Source of the DNA: Alistipes sp.
GTDB lineage: Bacteria > Bacteroidota > Bacteroidia > Bacteroidales > Rikenellaceae
Length of the DNA: 33,433 bases
Reading direction: 5' to 3'
NCBI GenBank assembly: GCA_017629985.1
Contig: JAGBWD010000008.1
Location: 1-33,433, forward strand
A program made the position numbers and the translations under genes. Below are positions 32,913-33,433 of this stretch, piece after piece. Position 1 is the first letter of the stretch; every line of letters begins with the position of its first letter. The notes under the pieces were generated by a model. It ran no database searches. It worked only from the letters and a program-made list of their open reading frames with translations, and had not been told where the DNA came from.

Positions 32913-32960
32913 ATGAAGATTGCAGGTGTTGAACTTGGCTCTCTGGCCCTATTTCTGGCA
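32913..32960 (+). pseudogene. Possible 5' remnant of a tRNA-dihydrouridine synthase gene
   Basis: Translation from ATG 32913 gives MKIAGVELGSLALFLA, which resembles the start of DusB-family tRNA-dihydrouridine synthases (remembered pattern MKIG-x-IELG-x-x-LxLAPMEDVT). Homology stops exactly where the invariant PMEDVT should begin; the frame then reads HQQKRVTFG and ends at 33098 with no Dus motif. This suggests a gene cut after 16 codons by insertion or deletion. The match is short and from memory, so chance resemblance remains possible. Confidence 0.4.
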
Positions 32961-32998
32961 CATCAGCAAAAGAGAGTGACGTTTGGTAGCACTTTTTC

Positions 32999-33028
32999 GG
33001 CGGTGAATTTTATTTCACCGCCTATTTT
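32999..33028 (+). terminator. Hairpin with T-rich tail
   Basis: GGCGGTGAA (32999-33007) and TTCACCGCC (33014-33022) form a perfect 9-bp stem with a 6-nt loop, followed by TATTTT. It looks like a terminator on the plus strand, although no complete gene lies immediately upstream. It may have ended the gene whose 5' part is lost or may belong to inserted DNA. Confidence 0.55.
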
Positions 33029-33169
33029 GTCGATATACATTGCATTAGGATGTTGCGTTGCGAAACGACTTTTTGTGCAAAAATGGTTTAAGCGTTGATT
33101 TTACCCTTTTGTGTGTAGTCTTCTATGTAGTATAAATTAAGTATAATTAAGATATGATATGCTAAATTA

Positions 33170-33201
33170 TTTGGTAGTCTAAAAAATTAGACCTATATTT
33201 G
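33170..33201 (+). promoter_or_regulatory. Promoter with palindromic operator-like spacer
   Basis: TTTG (33170-33173) and TATATTTG (33194-33201) are separated by 20 nt and should start transcription near 33208, 16 nt before the DUF4160 ATG. The spacer contains GTCTAA (33177-33182) and TTAGAC (33187-33192) as a 6-4-6 palindrome, a plausible repressor site. Confidence 0.7.
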
Positions 33202-33223
33202 CATAGACAGAACAAATACTACT

Positions 33224-33433
33224 ATGCCTACAATTTTTGAAATTTTCGGACTGCGTTTCTTTTTCTACTCTGACGAGCACCTGCCAATCCATGTTCATAT
33301 TGAGTATGGAGGTAACGATGCAAAGGTTGAGATTGCGACTCGCAAGGTTGTTCAAAATCGAGGATTGAAGCCACGAGAGTTGAAAAAAGCAACACAGTTG
33401 ATTGAGATGTACGAGCAGGAGATTATCAAGGCT
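33224..33433 (+). CDS. DUF4160 family protein (partial at window end)
   Basis: The 70 visible codons begin MPTIFEIFGLRFFFYSDEHLPIHVHIEYGG, the signature start of DUF4160 proteins: PTI, then FFFYSxEHxPxHVH and the following Gly-rich turn. The rest, NDAKVEIATRKVVQNRGLKPRELKKATQLIEMYEQEIIKA, continues in frame to the window edge, where only a few residues should be missing. DUF4160 genes are often followed by a DUF2442 gene, and such pairs are discussed as toxin-antitoxin-like; the partner would lie outside the window. It has its own promoter. Function unknown. Confidence 0.85.
   Translation, partial: MPTIFEIFGLRFFFYSDEHLPIHVHIEYGGNDAKVEIATRKVVQNRGLKPRELKKATQLIEMYEQEIIKA

Larger units (their letters stand above)
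32842..33169. other. Gene-poor region between argS and the DUF4160 gene
   Basis: This stretch contains no convincing intact gene. An open frame from 32913 to 33098 (61 codons) has a dus-like first 16 codons and then nothing recognisable. A hairpin interrupts that frame at 32999-33022. The last 50 nt (33120-33169) are very AT-rich. No tRNA or known structured RNA was recognised. Confidence 0.5.

Noticed and set aside
32961-33098. Continuation of the 61-codon frame as an intact small gene
   Set aside because: After the dus-like start it has no motif, and a terminator-like hairpin lies inside it.

Overview
The window looks like a chromosomal segment from a member of the Bacteroidota, order Bacteroidales. 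Promoters follow the Bacteroidetes pattern (TTTG, about 19 nt, TAnnTTTG), Shine-Dalgarno sequences are mostly absent, and several genes belong to families typical of the phylum (DUF4293, DUF4199, DUF5106, SUF-only Fe-S assembly, short LuxC-like reductase). Moderate GC with many GAG, CTC and GGC codons would suit Rikenellaceae (Alistipes-like), but that is a guess.

Layout. 1-265: 9-bp repeat clusters and the suf promoter. 266-6320 (+): one tightly packed transcription unit sufB-sufC-sufD-sufS, thymidylate kinase and a DoxX/MauE-like membrane protein, closed by a strong hairpin/T-tract. 6394-11683 (+): a tripartite RND efflux pump (lipoprotein adaptor, RND permease, TolC-like outer membrane factor). 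11701-16431 (+): a textbook promoter, a large exported TPR protein and an outer membrane beta-barrel. 16467-16562 (-): a small signal recognition particle RNA gene (ffs), divergent from mltG with overlapping promoter elements. 16613-22676 (+): mltG, DUF4199, GT2 glycosyltransferase, DUF4293, YbgC-like thioesterase, UbiA-like prenyltransferase, EamA transporter and a MORN-like protein, close together and probably one or two operons.

22679-22854: a 124-bp nested palindrome and a terminator separating convergent units. 22866-26739 (-): BASS-family transporter, PlsC-family acyltransferase and an Omp85-like barrel, in transcription order. 27013-28191 (+): DUF819 membrane protein. 28218-29027 (-): a zeta-toxin-like kinase overlapping a 56-codon gene, with its own promoter and an inverted repeat at the start site. 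29031-32806 (-): argS with terminator, then a DUF5106/thioredoxin-like lipoprotein and a short LuxC-family acyl-CoA reductase. 32807-33223: a gene-poor stretch with the argS promoter, what looks like the first 16 codons of a dus gene, a hairpin and a promoter for a DUF4160 gene that runs off the window.

Most of the window is core housekeeping and envelope biology: Fe-S assembly, nucleotide synthesis, peptidoglycan and lipid metabolism, outer membrane proteins, efflux and quinone synthesis. The accessory signals are the zeta-like two-gene module, the possible dus remnant beside DUF4160, and the two repeat structures. No tRNA, rRNA, CRISPR array, transposase or phage gene was recognised. All family assignments come from reading motifs by eye; no database search was run.
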